A stretch of DNA of 60,849 nt from Bryobacteraceae bacterium CoA2 C42 (GTDB lineage: Bacteria; Acidobacteriota; Terriglobia; Bryobacterales; Bryobacteraceae), in assembly GCA_019931245.1 (NCBI GenBank), contig JAINDL010000020.1, positions 1-60,849 on the forward strand, given 5' to 3'. A model generated the notes under the pieces. The model had not been told where the DNA came from. It made no database searches and was given only the letters and a program-made list of their open reading frames with translations. Position numbers and translations under genes: made by a program. This document shows, piece after piece, positions 18,569 through 28,775 of this stretch. Position 1 is the stretch's first letter. Each line of letters starts with the position of its first letter.

Positions 18569-18577
18569 GGATTCTGG

Positions 18578-18583
18578 CTCCTT
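18578..18583 (-). promoter_or_regulatory. Ribosome binding site deciding the TTG start of parA
   Basis: On the minus strand the sequence reads AAGGAG, a nine-base spacer, then TTG. The perfect box and spacing support TTG at 18568 as the start of parA. Confidence 0.8.
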
Positions 18584-18607
18584 GAGCCATCCTATCACGC
18601 GTGGCAA

Positions 18608-18623
18608 TGTTTCACGTGGAACG
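18608..18623. promoter_or_regulatory. parS site 1 (ParB-binding)
   Basis: TGTTTCACGTGGAACG matches the bacterial parS consensus TGTTTCACGTGAAACA with a central CACGTG core; the right arm is imperfect. It is 39 bases upstream of the parA start. Confidence 0.88.
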
Positions 18624-18634
18624 ATCCACTAGTG

Positions 18635-18650
18635 TGTTCCACGTGGAACA
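18635..18650. promoter_or_regulatory. parS site 2 (perfect palindrome)
   Basis: TGTTCCACGTGGAACA is a perfect 16-base palindrome of the parS type. Its centre is 27 bases from that of site 1, and it ends two bases before the mnmG stop codon. These are the only two full parS matches noticed in the window. Confidence 0.92.
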
Positions 18651-18652
18651 AC

Positions 18653-20515
18653 CTAAGAGAGGAATATGTCCAATACGGACACCGCCGCGGGCGTCACTCC
18701 GGGGATTCGGCTCGCCTGGCCTAGGGTCACCGGACGCACACGTTCGAGCTTGTCCACCATCTCCCGCGAAAGGCCAGGAATTGAACGGTAGTTTAGGGAC
18801 GCCGGAATCGCCCGGGCCTCGGAGGCCAGCAGCCGAGCCACCTGCCGTTCTTCCTGCCGCAAGTACCCGGCATACTTCAAATGGGTCTCGATAGCGCCAA
18901 GCAAACCATGCTCCGGCTCCCCGACGTGCTCCACAATCCAGTCCATAAGCTGCCGAATGGAAGCCTCAGGGCGCTTCAACCACGTTGCCAACGGCGGATT
19001 CTCGTCGCCAGCGACTGCTATGTGCGGAAACTGCCGCGCAGACCAGCGAACCCGCTCCAGTAGCGGAACGAGCGTTGCAAACTGCTCCCGCTTCCGCTCG
19101 AATCGGGTCCACCGCTCATCCTCCACCAATCCAACCTCCCGGCCTAACGGTGTTAACCGGGAATCAGCATTATCAATCCGAAGATGCAGCCGGAATTCCG
19201 CACGCGATGTGAACATTCGGTAAGGTTCGTCGGCCCCCTTGTTGATCAAATCGTCCACCAGAATCCCGATATAACCATCGGTACGACCCAAATGCAGCGG
19301 ATCCAGCGCACCACAGCCCCGCGCCGCGTTGATCCCAGCAATTAGTCCCTGCGCCGCCGCCTCCTCATAGCCAGAGGTTCCATTCACCTGCCCGGCAAGA
19401 AATAAACCCCGAATCTTCTTGCACTCCAAACTGTGGCTCAACTCCCGAGCATCAATCGCATCATACTCGATCGCATAGCCCGGCCGAATCATCTCGGCGT
19501 CCTCCAACCCGGGAACCGACGCCAACATCGCCACCTGCACATCCACGGGCATCGAAGTCGACATCCCATTCACATAAACCTCGTTTGTATCGAGTCCCTC
19601 CGGTTCCAGGAACAACTGGTGCCGGGTACGGTCAGGAAACTTCACGACCTTATCCTCAATCGATGGACAGTACCGCGGTCCAATGCCCTCAATCACGCCG
19701 GAATACAGAGGGGACCGATCCAAACTCTCCCGCAACACCGCATGCGTGGCCTCCGAAGTGTACGCGATATAGCAGCGAATCTGCTCCCGCTCAATCTTGC
19801 CGGTCAAGAAGGAAAATGGCGTTGGCTCGACGTCCCCATCCTGCGGCTCGAAGCGCGACCAATCGAGCGAACGCCCGTCCAATCGCGGCGGTGTTCCCGT
19901 CTTGAGACGCGTCCAACCCAATCCTAACGTCCGCAGTTGCTGGCCAAGCAAATTCGAGGGTGCCTCCCCATTTCGACCACAGCTCGTCTTCGACTCCCCG
20001 ACATGCGCCAGTCCATTTAAGAAGGTACCCGTCGTCACCACAACCGACTCGCAGTAAGCCGTCCGACCATCCCGAAGACGCACCCCCCGCACGCGCCGCG
20101 AATCCCCATACCCCTCAATCACCAACTCGGCCACCTCCGCCTGCACCAGCCGCAGATTCGGCTCCCGCTCCAAAACCTCCCGCATCCTCACCCGGTACTG
20201 CTTCTTGTCACACTGCGCCCGTGGCGACCACACCGCCGGGCCCCGGCTCGTGTTCAGGAGCCGAAATTGAATCCCCACCGCATCGGCTACCTCGCCCATC
20301 ACCCCACCCAGCGCATCAATCTCCCGCACCAGATGCCCCTTGGCAATCCCACCTACCGCCGGATTACAGGATAACTGCGCAATCAGGTCGATGTTCATGG
20401 CAACCATCGCCGTTCGTAACCCTAAACGCGCACTCGCCCGCGCGGCCTCACAACCGGCATGCCCGCCGCCAATCACAATCACATCATAACGCAAAGGTTT
20501 TAAAACCAAAGCCAT
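18653..20515 (-). CDS. mnmG: tRNA uridine-5-carboxymethylaminomethyl(34) synthesis enzyme MnmG (GidA)
   Basis: A 620-residue FAD enzyme that, with MnmE, installs the cmnm5 modification on wobble U34 of several tRNAs. The FAD loop [12 protein letters not shown] is at residues ~11-22, then [32 protein letters not shown] and the C-terminal [15 protein letters not shown] and [16 protein letters not shown]. The frame is open to 20716, but the ATG at 20515 gives the family N-terminus. It is divergent from purD across 46 bases and precedes parS and parA, the usual origin-proximal neighbourhood. MnmE is not in the window. Confidence 0.96.
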   Translation of the reverse strand: MALVLKPLRYDVIVIGGGHAGCEAARASARLGLRTAMVAMNIDLIAQLSCNPAVGGIAKGHLVREIDALGGVMGEVADAVGIQFRLLNTSRGPAVWSPRAQCDKKQYRVRMREVLEREPNLRLVQAEVAELVIEGYGDSRRVRGVRLRDGRTAYCESVVVTTGTFLNGLAHVGESKTSCGRNGEAPSNLLGQQLRTLGLGWTRLKTGTPPRLDGRSLDWSRFEPQDGDVEPTPFSFLTGKIEREQIRCYIAYTSEATHAVLRESLDRSPLYSGVIEGIGPRYCPSIEDKVVKFPDRTRHQLFLEPEGLDTNEVYVNGMSTSMPVDVQVAMLASVPGLEDAEMIRPGYAIEYDAIDARELSHSLECKKIRGLFLAGQVNGTSGYEEAAAQGLIAGINAARGCGALDPLHLGRTDGYIGILVDDLINKGADEPYRMFTSRAEFRLHLRIDNADSRLTPLGREVGLVEDERWTRFERKREQFATLVPLLERVRWSARQFPHIAVAGDENPPLATWLKRPEASIRQLMDWIVEHVGEPEHGLLGAIETHLKYAGYLRQEERQVARLLASEARAIPASLNYRSIPGLSREMVDKLERVRPVTLGQASRIPGVTPAAVSVLDIFLS

Positions 20516-20548
20516 AAGGGGAGGCCTCGCCTGTTCTATTCTAACTTT

Positions 20549-20553
20549 AGGAG
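20549..20553 (+). promoter_or_regulatory. Ribosome binding site for the TTG start of purD
   Basis: AGGAG lies eight bases before TTG at 20562. No in-frame ATG exists near the family N-terminus, so the box decides the TTG start. Confidence 0.75.
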
Positions 20554-20561
20554 CACATACG

Positions 20562-21833
<1,272 letters not shown>

Positions 21834-21847
21834 AATCGAATCAAGTT

Positions 21848-21924
21848 GGGGACGTAGCTCAGATGGATAGAGCGGCCGCCTCCTAAGCGGCAGGCCGGCA
21901 GTTCGAATCTGCCCGTTCCCACCA
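21848..21924 (+). tRNA. tRNA-Arg (CCT)
   Basis: Acceptor GGGGACG/CGTTCCC (one G-T pair), D arm GCTC...GAGC, anticodon arm GCCGC-CTCCTAA-GCGGC with anticodon CCT, T arm GGCAG-TTCGAAT-CTGCC and an encoded ACCA end; 77 bases. It sits 14 bases after purD and 39 before the sigma factor gene. Confidence 0.96.
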
Positions 21925-21963
21925 CAAACTGTCACGATCACCGTCTTACGGACACATACCGCC

Positions 21964-22551
21964 GTGGAACCATCGAACCCTCATGAAGTAACCCTCCTTC
22001 TGGCGAATCTCCGTAAAGGCGAAAACCAAGCCCACGATCAGTTATTCCCTATTGTTTACAATGAGTTAAGGAAGATAGCGGCCAACTACATGCGCCGCGA
22101 ACGCACCGACCATACCCTCCAGGCCACCGCCCTCGTTCACGAAGCCTACATGCAACTCGTCGACCAGACCCGTGTTACCTGGCAAAGCCGCGCCCACTTC
22201 TTCGGGGTCGCCGCCCAACTCATGCGTCGCATCCTGGTCGACCATGCCCGCTCGCAAAACGCCCTCAAGCGCGGCGGCGACGCCCAGAAAATCTCCCTCG
22301 ACGACTCCATCGGCCTGGCCGCCGGTCCCCCTGTCGCCTTCGACGAACTCGATGAAGCCCTCAATCGGCTCGAGCAACTCGATCCCAACCAAGCCAAAAT
22401 TATCGAACTCCGCTTCTTCGGCGGCCTCACCGTCGAAGAGGTGTCCGAAGTCATCGGCCTGTCGACCGCCACCATCGAAAGAGAGTGGCGCATGGCCAAA
22501 GCCTGGCTCCATAATCAGCTCACCGCCGCAAGACCACCCGCGAAAAACTGA
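21964..22551 (+). CDS. ECF-type RNA polymerase sigma factor (TIGR02999-like)
   Basis: A 195-residue alternative sigma factor. The sigma-2 region includes QLFPIVYNELRKIAANYMRRER and TALVHEAYMQLVDQ, with FFGVAAQLMRRILVDHAR after it. The sigma-4 helix-turn-helix is LTVEEVSEVIGLSTATIEREWRMAKAWL. This pattern is typical of the large family found in Acidobacteriota and Planctomycetes. The start is GTG at 21964; no in-frame ATG is close by. The Ser/Thr kinase gene follows 132 bases later in the same direction, a pairing in which the kinase is thought to control the sigma factor in place of an anti-sigma factor. Target promoters are unknown. Confidence 0.92.
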   Translation: MEPSNPHEVTLLLANLRKGENQAHDQLFPIVYNELRKIAANYMRRERTDHTLQATALVHEAYMQLVDQTRVTWQSRAHFFGVAAQLMRRILVDHARSQNALKRGGDAQKISLDDSIGLAAGPPVAFDELDEALNRLEQLDPNQAKIIELRFFGGLTVEEVSEVIGLSTATIEREWRMAKAWLHNQLTAARPPAKN

Positions 22552-22585
22552 TGGCCATCCGCCCTGCTTTCCGCGCTAAGACATC

Positions 22586-22602
22586 GGGGGCCTAAAGCCC
22601 CC
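22586..22602. terminator. Stem-loop after the sigma factor gene
   Basis: GGGGGC-CTAAA-GCCCCC can form a strong six-pair hairpin between the sigma factor and kinase genes. No T-run follows, so it may act only as an attenuating or mRNA-stabilising hairpin. Confidence 0.4.
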
Positions 22603-22683
22603 TTCCTCGGAGGACAAACCGCCGGGCCCGCTCTTGCTGACGTGCCCGGTGTTCTGCTTTCCTGTTACCATCTTTTGAGGCGC

Positions 22684-25455
22684 GTGACACCCCAACGCTA
22701 CACACAGGTCAAGAGCCTCTTCCAACTCGTCCTCGACCAACCCGCCGACCAACGACCGCACTTCCTCGAAAAAGCCTGCGGCGCCGACCGCGAACTCTAC
22801 CTCGAAGTCCGCAGTCTCCTCCTCGCCGACTCCACCGCCGACAACTTCCTCTCCGAGCCCGCCGTCACCCCCGTCTCCCAAATCCTCGCTGAAGCCGCCC
22901 GCGAAACCGACCAACCGCCCCCCTCCCACATCGGCCCCTACGCCATCCAACGCCAACTCGGCACCGGCGGCATGGGAACCGTCTACCTCGCCTCCCGCGC
23001 CGACCAACACTACTCCAAACTCGTCGCCCTCAAGGTCATTCGCCACGGCATGGAGCAGGACCGCATCATCCACCGCTTCCGCCGCGAGCGCCAAATCGTC
23101 GCCTCCCTCGACCACCCCAACATCGCCCGCCTCCTCGACGGCGGCGCCGCCGAAGATGGTCGACCCTACTTCGTCATGGAGTATGTCGAAGGTGTCCCCA
23201 TCGATACCTACTGCGATGAACGCAAACTCTCCACCGAAGATCGCCTCTGTCTCTTCTGCACCGTCTGCGCCGCCGTTCACTACGCCCACCAAAACCTCGT
23301 CGTCCACCGCGATCTCAAACCCGGCAACATTCTCGTCAAACCCGACGGCGTCACCAAACTCCTCGACTTCGGTATCGCTAAAATCCTCTCGCCCGACCCC
23401 TCCACGCCCACCGAACACACCGCCACCTCAATGCGGCTCATGACCCCGCAATACGCCAGCCCCGAACAACTCCGCGGCGAACCCGTTACCACCGTCTCCG
23501 ATGTCTACCTCCTCGGCATCATCCTTTACGAACTCTTAACCGGTCACCGCCCCTACCGCTCAAACGACGCGCTTACCCTCGAACACCTCTACGCCATGAC
23601 CGCCGCCGAGCCCGAACCACCCTCCGCAGCCCTATCGCGCCTCACCGACTCCACCACCCCCGACGGCCGCTGCCACATCACCAAAAACCCCTACATCGTC
23701 AGCTCCACCCGAGAATCCTCACCCCAAGACCTGAAACGCAAACTCCGCGGCGAACTCGACGCTATCGTCCTCAAAGCCCTCCGCCGCAACCCCACCGAAC
23801 GTTACCAATCCGCCGCCCAACTCGCCGACGACCTTCGCCGCTTCCTCGCCCGCGAACCGGTCTCCGCCGTTCCAGAAAACCCCCTCTACCGCGTCCGCCT
23901 CTTCCTCACCCGCAACCGCGCCATCGCCGCTACCGTCGCCGCCGCTCTCACCCTCGTCCTCCTGTTCGCCATCGTCGCCGCTTGGCAGGCCCGCACCGCC
24001 CGCCTCCAACGCGACCTTGCCGCGCGCCGTTTCGAGGAGGTCCGCCAGGTCGCCAACTCCTTCCTGTTCGAGGTCCACGACTCAATCGCCGACCTCCCCG
24101 GAACCGCGCCCGCCCGCCGCCTCCTCGCCACCAAAGCCGTCGCCTACCTCGCCAATCTCTCCCGCGAATCGACCCGCGACACCAATATTCAAAGTGAACT
24201 CGCCGCCGCCTGGATCCGCCTCGGCCACCTCCAGGGGAACCCCCATCACCCCAACCTCGGCGACATCGCCGCCGCCCGCCGCAGCTACCAGACCGCCCTA
24301 CAAATACTCCGTACCCAACCCGCTCCCCGCCCCCTCGACCTCGCCGCAGCCCTCGAAGGCACCGGCGATCTCGACGCCACCGCCGGCGATTCAGCCAACG
24401 CCCACAAAAACTACTCCGAAGCCCGCCAACTGCTCGAAGCCAACTCCGCTCCGCTCAACGCCCGCGCCGGAAACTACCAAAACCTCGCTGCGGTCCTCGC
24501 CGCCACCGGTCGGCCGCAAGAAGCCCTCACCCTCGCCCGCCACGCCAACGACCTCGCCGCCAAGTCCGGCCATCAGCGCCTCCAAAGCACCGCCATGGCC
24601 CGCCTTGCGGCAGTCCAAAGCCAGCTCGGCCTCCAGGCGCAAGCCAAACAATCCTTCGCCGCCGCCCTCGAACTCGCAGAACGACTGAACCAAACCCACC
24701 CCAGCCCCCTCTCCCAACGTCACCTGTCTTTCCTCCTCGCCGACCTCGCCACCTTCGAGCGGGCCCACAACGATCCCCAAAGCGCCGTCCACCAACAGCG
24801 CTCCCTCACCCTTCGCCGCACCCTCGCCGCTGCCGATCCCCGAAATATCCAGGCCCAGCGCGATCTGGCCTACGCCTACCTCCAGCAAACCGACCCCGCC
24901 TCGCTCCGCCAAGCGCGCGATCTCTTCGACCAACAACTCCACCACGATCCCCACAACCCCATGGCGCAGCGCGATGCCGCCCTCGCCTACCAAGCCCTTG
25001 GCAACTCCCTCCTCGCAGACAACCAAATCGTCCAAGCCGTCGAGCACTATCGCCGCTCCCTCCAACTCGCCCAGCAATGGCAAGCCGCAGACATCACCAA
25101 CCTTTACGCCCACCAGCTGCTCGCCGCCGCCCACGTCAAACTCTCCCAGGCCCTCCCCAAACTAGCCGCCCCCGCCGACGCCCTCGCCAGCCTCCGCCGC
25201 GCCGTCACCCTACTCGACGACCTCGTCCAGAAGCAGCCCACGTCCCCACCTTTCCGCCGCGACCGTGCCCACGCCTACCTCCTCCTCGGCCGCCACCTGC
25301 TCACCACCAAAACCGCCCCCGCCCTACCCCACCTCATCCAGGCCAAAACCCAATTCGACGCCCTTGCCGCCTCAGGAGAGCTCAACGCCGAAGACCAACC
25401 CCTCCTCGCCGAACTCACCGTCGCACTCGAACTCGCACGCTCTACCGCCTTCTAG
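22684..25455 (+). CDS. Membrane Ser/Thr protein kinase with TPR repeats
   Basis: A 923-residue Hanks-type kinase. The Gly loop GTGGMGTVYLA is near residue 98, catalytic Lys in VALKVI, catalytic loop HRDLKPGNIL, DFGIAK, and TPQYASPEQLRGE in the activation segment. One transmembrane helix (ATVAAALTLVLLFAIVAAW) is near residue 430; the remaining ~480 residues are Ala/Leu-rich TPR-like repeats on the other side of the membrane. The start chosen is GTG at 22684 (then TPQRYTQVKSLF), the usual N-terminus of this group; a GTG at 22642 would add 14 residues. It follows the ECF sigma factor and converges on the RecA-like gene, sharing stop-codon bases (CTAG). Confidence 0.93.
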   Translation: MTPQRYTQVKSLFQLVLDQPADQRPHFLEKACGADRELYLEVRSLLLADSTADNFLSEPAVTPVSQILAEAARETDQPPPSHIGPYAIQRQLGTGGMGTVYLASRADQHYSKLVALKVIRHGMEQDRIIHRFRRERQIVASLDHPNIARLLDGGAAEDGRPYFVMEYVEGVPIDTYCDERKLSTEDRLCLFCTVCAAVHYAHQNLVVHRDLKPGNILVKPDGVTKLLDFGIAKILSPDPSTPTEHTATSMRLMTPQYASPEQLRGEPVTTVSDVYLLGIILYELLTGHRPYRSNDALTLEHLYAMTAAEPEPPSAALSRLTDSTTPDGRCHITKNPYIVSSTRESSPQDLKRKLRGELDAIVLKALRRNPTERYQSAAQLADDLRRFLAREPVSAVPENPLYRVRLFLTRNRAIAATVAAALTLVLLFAIVAAWQARTARLQRDLAARRFEEVRQVANSFLFEVHDSIADLPGTAPARRLLATKAVAYLANLSRESTRDTNIQSELAAAWIRLGHLQGNPHHPNLGDIAAARRSYQTALQILRTQPAPRPLDLAAALEGTGDLDATAGDSANAHKNYSEARQLLEANSAPLNARAGNYQNLAAVLAATGRPQEALTLARHANDLAAKSGHQRLQSTAMARLAAVQSQLGLQAQAKQSFAAALELAERLNQTHPSPLSQRHLSFLLADLATFERAHNDPQSAVHQQRSLTLRRTLAAADPRNIQAQRDLAYAYLQQTDPASLRQARDLFDQQLHHDPHNPMAQRDAALAYQALGNSLLADNQIVQAVEHYRRSLQLAQQWQAADITNLYAHQLLAAAHVKLSQALPKLAAPADALASLRRAVTLLDDLVQKQPTSPPFRRDRAHAYLLLGRHLLTTKTAPALPHLIQAKTQFDALAASGELNAEDQPLLAELTVALELARSTAF

Positions 25456-26468
25456 CTTCCCTGCGCCCGCTCCGCCATCCCCACTACACCAGCCGCCCGC
25501 CCAACCGGCTTACGCTGCGGCAGACCCATCACCGCGCGAATCGCCGAATTCAGCCGCACACACAAATTCGCATCCGCTTGCAGCTCCGCCGCACCGCACA
25601 CCTCCCCCTCAAACCACACCGTCGATCCCGTCTTCCTCAACACCCCGTGCCGCAGCCCCAACTCGAGCATCTCCCACTCGGCCGACCAACCATCGCCCTC
25701 CACAAACACCAGCTCCGCCTGCCCGGGTGCCGCCAACTGGTTCTTCACCACCTTCATCGCCACCCGCCGCCCCGCCCGCTCCTGGCCAACCTCCCGCAAA
25801 TCCGCCCGCACCGCCGCATGCAGCTTCAAACCCCATCCACCCGTCGACGTCTCCGTATAACCAAACCCAAAGTACGCACGCACCTGATTCAGCAGCAGCA
25901 CACACGCCGGCGACGGCCCAATCACCCGGCTGATCCGGCGCAGCCCGTTCGCCACCATCTCACTATGAGCAAAGGCCGAACCCTCCGTCGCTCCGCCCGC
26001 TAACTCCTCAGCGGGCGCCAACGCTGCCACCGAATCCACCACCACCAGGTCCACACCATGGCCAACCACCAGGCGCTCCACCATCCGCAGAGCTTGCTCG
26101 CCGTTGTCCGCCCGCAACAACACCAGCCGGTCCAGCCGCACCCCCAGCCTCGCGGCGTACGCCGCATCAAACGTACATTCCACATCCACCAGCGCCGCCG
26201 TCTGCCCCTCACCCTGCGCCGCGGCAATCACCTGCAACGCCAAAGTCGACTTCCCTACTCCCGCCGGGCCAAACAACTCCATCATCCGCCCCCGCGGCAA
26301 CCCCCCGATCCCCAACGCCGCATCCATCGCAATCGAACCACTCGGCACAACCCCGGATACACCCCGGCCCCGCGCGCTGAACGCAGCGGCCTGCCGCAGT
26401 TCTGTCTGAAGACGGTTATCCCACAGCGCCAGTTGGCCTGTCGGTACGCGAGCCGAATTGTGTTTCAT
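25452..26468 (-). CDS. Divergent RecA-family recombinase paralogue
   Basis: A 338-residue protein that follows the RecA core from end to end: AMDAALGIGGLPRGRMMELFG, P-loop GPAGVGKST (RecA: GPESSGKTT), ALVDVECTFD carrying the catalytic Glu position, ADNGEQALRMVERL, VVDSVAAL, LLNQVR and KVVKNQLAAPGQAE. The L2 region keeps ETSTGGWGLK. The L1 region is changed: where RecA has a Gly-rich EIEGE..GDSH segment, this has EELAGGATEGSAFAHSE. The N-terminal helix and acidic C-terminal tail of RecA are reduced. It may be a second RecA beside a canonical one, or a repair protein of the ImuA/SplB-associated kind. The ATG at 26468 is preferred over a frame extension to 26504. Confidence 0.8.
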   Translation of the reverse strand: MKHNSARVPTGQLALWDNRLQTELRQAAAFSARGRGVSGVVPSGSIAMDAALGIGGLPRGRMMELFGPAGVGKSTLALQVIAAAQGEGQTAALVDVECTFDAAYAARLGVRLDRLVLLRADNGEQALRMVERLVVGHGVDLVVVDSVAALAPAEELAGGATEGSAFAHSEMVANGLRRISRVIGPSPACVLLLNQVRAYFGFGYTETSTGGWGLKLHAAVRADLREVGQERAGRRVAMKVVKNQLAAPGQAELVFVEGDGWSAEWEMLELGLRHGVLRKTGSTVWFEGEVCGAAELQADANLCVRLNSAIRAVMGLPQRKPVGRAAGVVGMAERAQGS

Positions 26469-26560
26469 ACCAGAGCATTTCCAGTGTCCGCTAAACCTTA
26501 CCAATACGGAACACAGAAAAGCCCCACCCCAATGCCAGAGTTACCTGCCGCCAGTCCCCC

Positions 26561-27829
26561 CTATCGCGGGGAGGCCTCACCCGTCGCCACGGGCCGAAAC
26601 TCTCCCATCAATCGATGCAAACAAAGTAGGCCGCTCAAATGAAAGAGCCCAAACACCAGAAAAATCGGCTTGTAACCCACCACCGGCACCAGCATCCCCG
26701 GCAGCCAGGTAGCAAACATCACGCCACCCAAACTCCCCGCAAACCCCCCAATTCCGGTGACACTAGCCACCGCCGGACGCGGGAACACATCACTCACCAC
26801 TGTATACAGATTCGCCGAAAATCCCTGATGCGCCGCCGTCGCCAGACTCATCAACGCAATCGCCAAAATCGGGCTATCCGCCAACACGCTGCAAACCGCC
26901 AGCGGCATACAGCCCGCACACACCAACATCGCCAACTTCCGCGCCTTCCCCAACGCCATCCCGCGCCGCAGAAAAAAGCCGGACAACCATCCCCCTCCCA
27001 CGCTCCCTATGTCCGCCATCAGATAGATCACCGGCAATACCCACCCCACCTTCTTCATGTCGAATCCACGCACATCGTACAGATAAATCGGAAGCCAGTA
27101 ACTGTAAAACCGCCACACCGGGTCACTCAGAAATTTCCCAAGCGCATAGCCCCAGGTCTCCCGCCGCCGTAGCGCTTCAAACCAACCAACCACCGGCTCG
27201 TTACCCGCCTCAGAAACATCCGACACTATGTAAGCTCGCTCCGCCGCATTCACCCGTGGATGCTCCCCGGGTAACCGATAACTAAACCACCACACCACCA
27301 GCCAAACCAAACCCGCCGAACCCGTCACCAGAAAACACCCCTGCCAGCCGAACCCGACTACCATATACGCAAACACCGGAGGACCTACCATCGATGCCAC
27401 GTTCGATCCGGCATTGAAAATCCCGGTCGCCAACGCCCGGTCTCTTTTCGGGAACCACTCCGCCACGCTCCGGATCGCCGCCGGGAAGTTCCCGGCCTCG
27501 CCCAGTCCCAACATCCCCCGCCAGAAACCCAGCTCCACCGGCGCCTTCGCCAACCCGTGCAGCAATGCCGCTACGGACCACCACAGCGCCGCTACCGCGT
27601 ACCCCACACGACTCCCAAACCGCTGAATGAACTTTCCCATGATCAGAAACCCGATCATGTACGTCATCTCAAACGCGAGCGTCAGCCGCCCATAAGTCGG
27701 ATCATCAATCACCATATCTTTCCGGATCTCGGGAATTAGAACCCCAAAAGCGATCCGGTCCAAATAGTTAATGGTCGTAGCAAAAAACAGGAGACTCAGG
27801 ATCCACCAGCGAACCCGGGTAGGAGGCAT
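26561..27829 (-). CDS. MFS transporter, anion:cation symporter (hexuronate/galactonate) type
   Basis: A 422-residue inner-membrane protein with about twelve hydrophobic segments. INYLDRIAFGVLIPEI near the N-terminus, RGMLGLGEAGNFPAAIRSVAEWFP after helix 4, and GIFNAGSNVASMVGP are hallmarks of the ACS family (ExuT, DgoT, GarP). It would import a sugar acid by H+ symport, which fits the galactonate-dehydratase-like enzymes in the window, though they are 19 kb away. GTG precedes ATG directly at the start (27832/27829); the ATG is used here. The gene is 22 bases downstream of sua5. Confidence 0.88.
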   Translation of the reverse strand: MPPTRVRWWILSLLFFATTINYLDRIAFGVLIPEIRKDMVIDDPTYGRLTLAFEMTYMIGFLIMGKFIQRFGSRVGYAVAALWWSVAALLHGLAKAPVELGFWRGMLGLGEAGNFPAAIRSVAEWFPKRDRALATGIFNAGSNVASMVGPPVFAYMVVGFGWQGCFLVTGSAGLVWLVVWWFSYRLPGEHPRVNAAERAYIVSDVSEAGNEPVVGWFEALRRRETWGYALGKFLSDPVWRFYSYWLPIYLYDVRGFDMKKVGWVLPVIYLMADIGSVGGGWLSGFFLRRGMALGKARKLAMLVCAGCMPLAVCSVLADSPILAIALMSLATAAHQGFSANLYTVVSDVFPRPAVASVTGIGGFAGSLGGVMFATWLPGMLVPVVGYKPIFLVFGLFHLSGLLCLHRLMGEFRPVATGEASPR

Positions 27830-27851
27830 CACGCAATCATAACAACAGCGC

Positions 27852-28775
27852 CTACCCCTTCGACGCCCGCGTCAACCGGTCCCGAATCCCGTCCCACGCC
27901 CCGCCCTCGGGCACCGGCTCCACAACAATCTCCGGCAGCCCCGCCGCATCCAACGTGTGCAGCGCCCCGTACAATCCCGCCGCGTACCCCTGCGCCTCCG
28001 CCGGCAACCGCACGGCGCCCGCCGCCTCGGCCGGCACCGTATGCCAGACGTACCCGCTCCCCGGCACCGGCACCCCCACCCGCAGCGAGGTCACCGGCGC
28101 GTAGTGCCGCGCGTGCATCCCCGGCGCCTCGTGCGCGGCGCCGTCAGCCACCTCCCCAGCAATCTCCACGGGCCCGATCACCGCCTCAAGGCTCTCCCGC
28201 GAAACCATCCCCGGTCGGAGCAGCACCGCCCGCCCCCCGCACAGGGACAGCACGGTTGACTCAATCCCGACGGCGCACGTGCCGCCGTCCACCACCAGGT
28301 CCACCGCCTCCCCCAACGCAGCCCGCACATGCTCCGCCGTCGTCGGCGATAATCCCATAAACCGGTTCGCGCTCGGCCCCGCCAGCGGCACCCCCGCCCG
28401 CCGGATCAGCTCGAGCGCCACTGGGTGCGCCGGCTGCCGCACCCCCACCGTCCCTAGCCCCGCCGTCACCTCATCCGGAACCAAAGGCCGCTTCGGCAGC
28501 ACCAGCGTCAAAGGCCCCGGCCAGAACCGCGCCGCCAGCCGCGCGGCAGCCTCCGGCCACTCCGCCGCTACCCCCTTCGCCATCGCCACATCGGCCACGT
28601 GAACAATCAAAGGCGACGTTGCCGGCCGCCCCTTCGCCTCATAGATCCGCCGAACCGCCGCCGCATCGAGGGCATTCGCCCCCAGGCCGTAAACCGTCTC
28701 CGTCGGAAACGACACCAGCCGCCCGGCCCGCAGCAGCGCCGCGGCCCGGTCGTAATCAATCATCGGATTCGTCAT
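27852..28775 (-). CDS. sua5: L-threonylcarbamoyladenylate synthase (Sua5/YrdC)
   Basis: A 307-residue enzyme that makes threonylcarbamoyl-AMP from Thr, bicarbonate and ATP for the t6A37 modification of ANN-decoding tRNAs. The YrdC domain has VSFPTETVYGLGANA, KGRPATSPLIVHV, WPGPLTLVL, GPSANRFMGLSPTTAEHV and IESTVLSL; the C-terminal Sua5 domain follows the PGMHARHYAP linker, so this is the long form. It overlaps the end of prfB (two possible ATGs, 28775 and 28763), so both are likely translated from one mRNA. Confidence 0.93.
   Translation of the reverse strand: MTNPMIDYDRAAALLRAGRLVSFPTETVYGLGANALDAAAVRRIYEAKGRPATSPLIVHVADVAMAKGVAAEWPEAAARLAARFWPGPLTLVLPKRPLVPDEVTAGLGTVGVRQPAHPVALELIRRAGVPLAGPSANRFMGLSPTTAEHVRAALGEAVDLVVDGGTCAVGIESTVLSLCGGRAVLLRPGMVSRESLEAVIGPVEIAGEVADGAAHEAPGMHARHYAPVTSLRVGVPVPGSGYVWHTVPAEAAGAVRLPAEAQGYAAGLYGALHTLDAAGLPEIVVEPVPEGGAWDGIRDRLTRASKG

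Noticed and set aside
28594-28606. GCCACGTGAACAAT within sua5 as a parS site
   Set aside because: One base is missing in the arm (GTTCACGTGG) and the other arm does not match.
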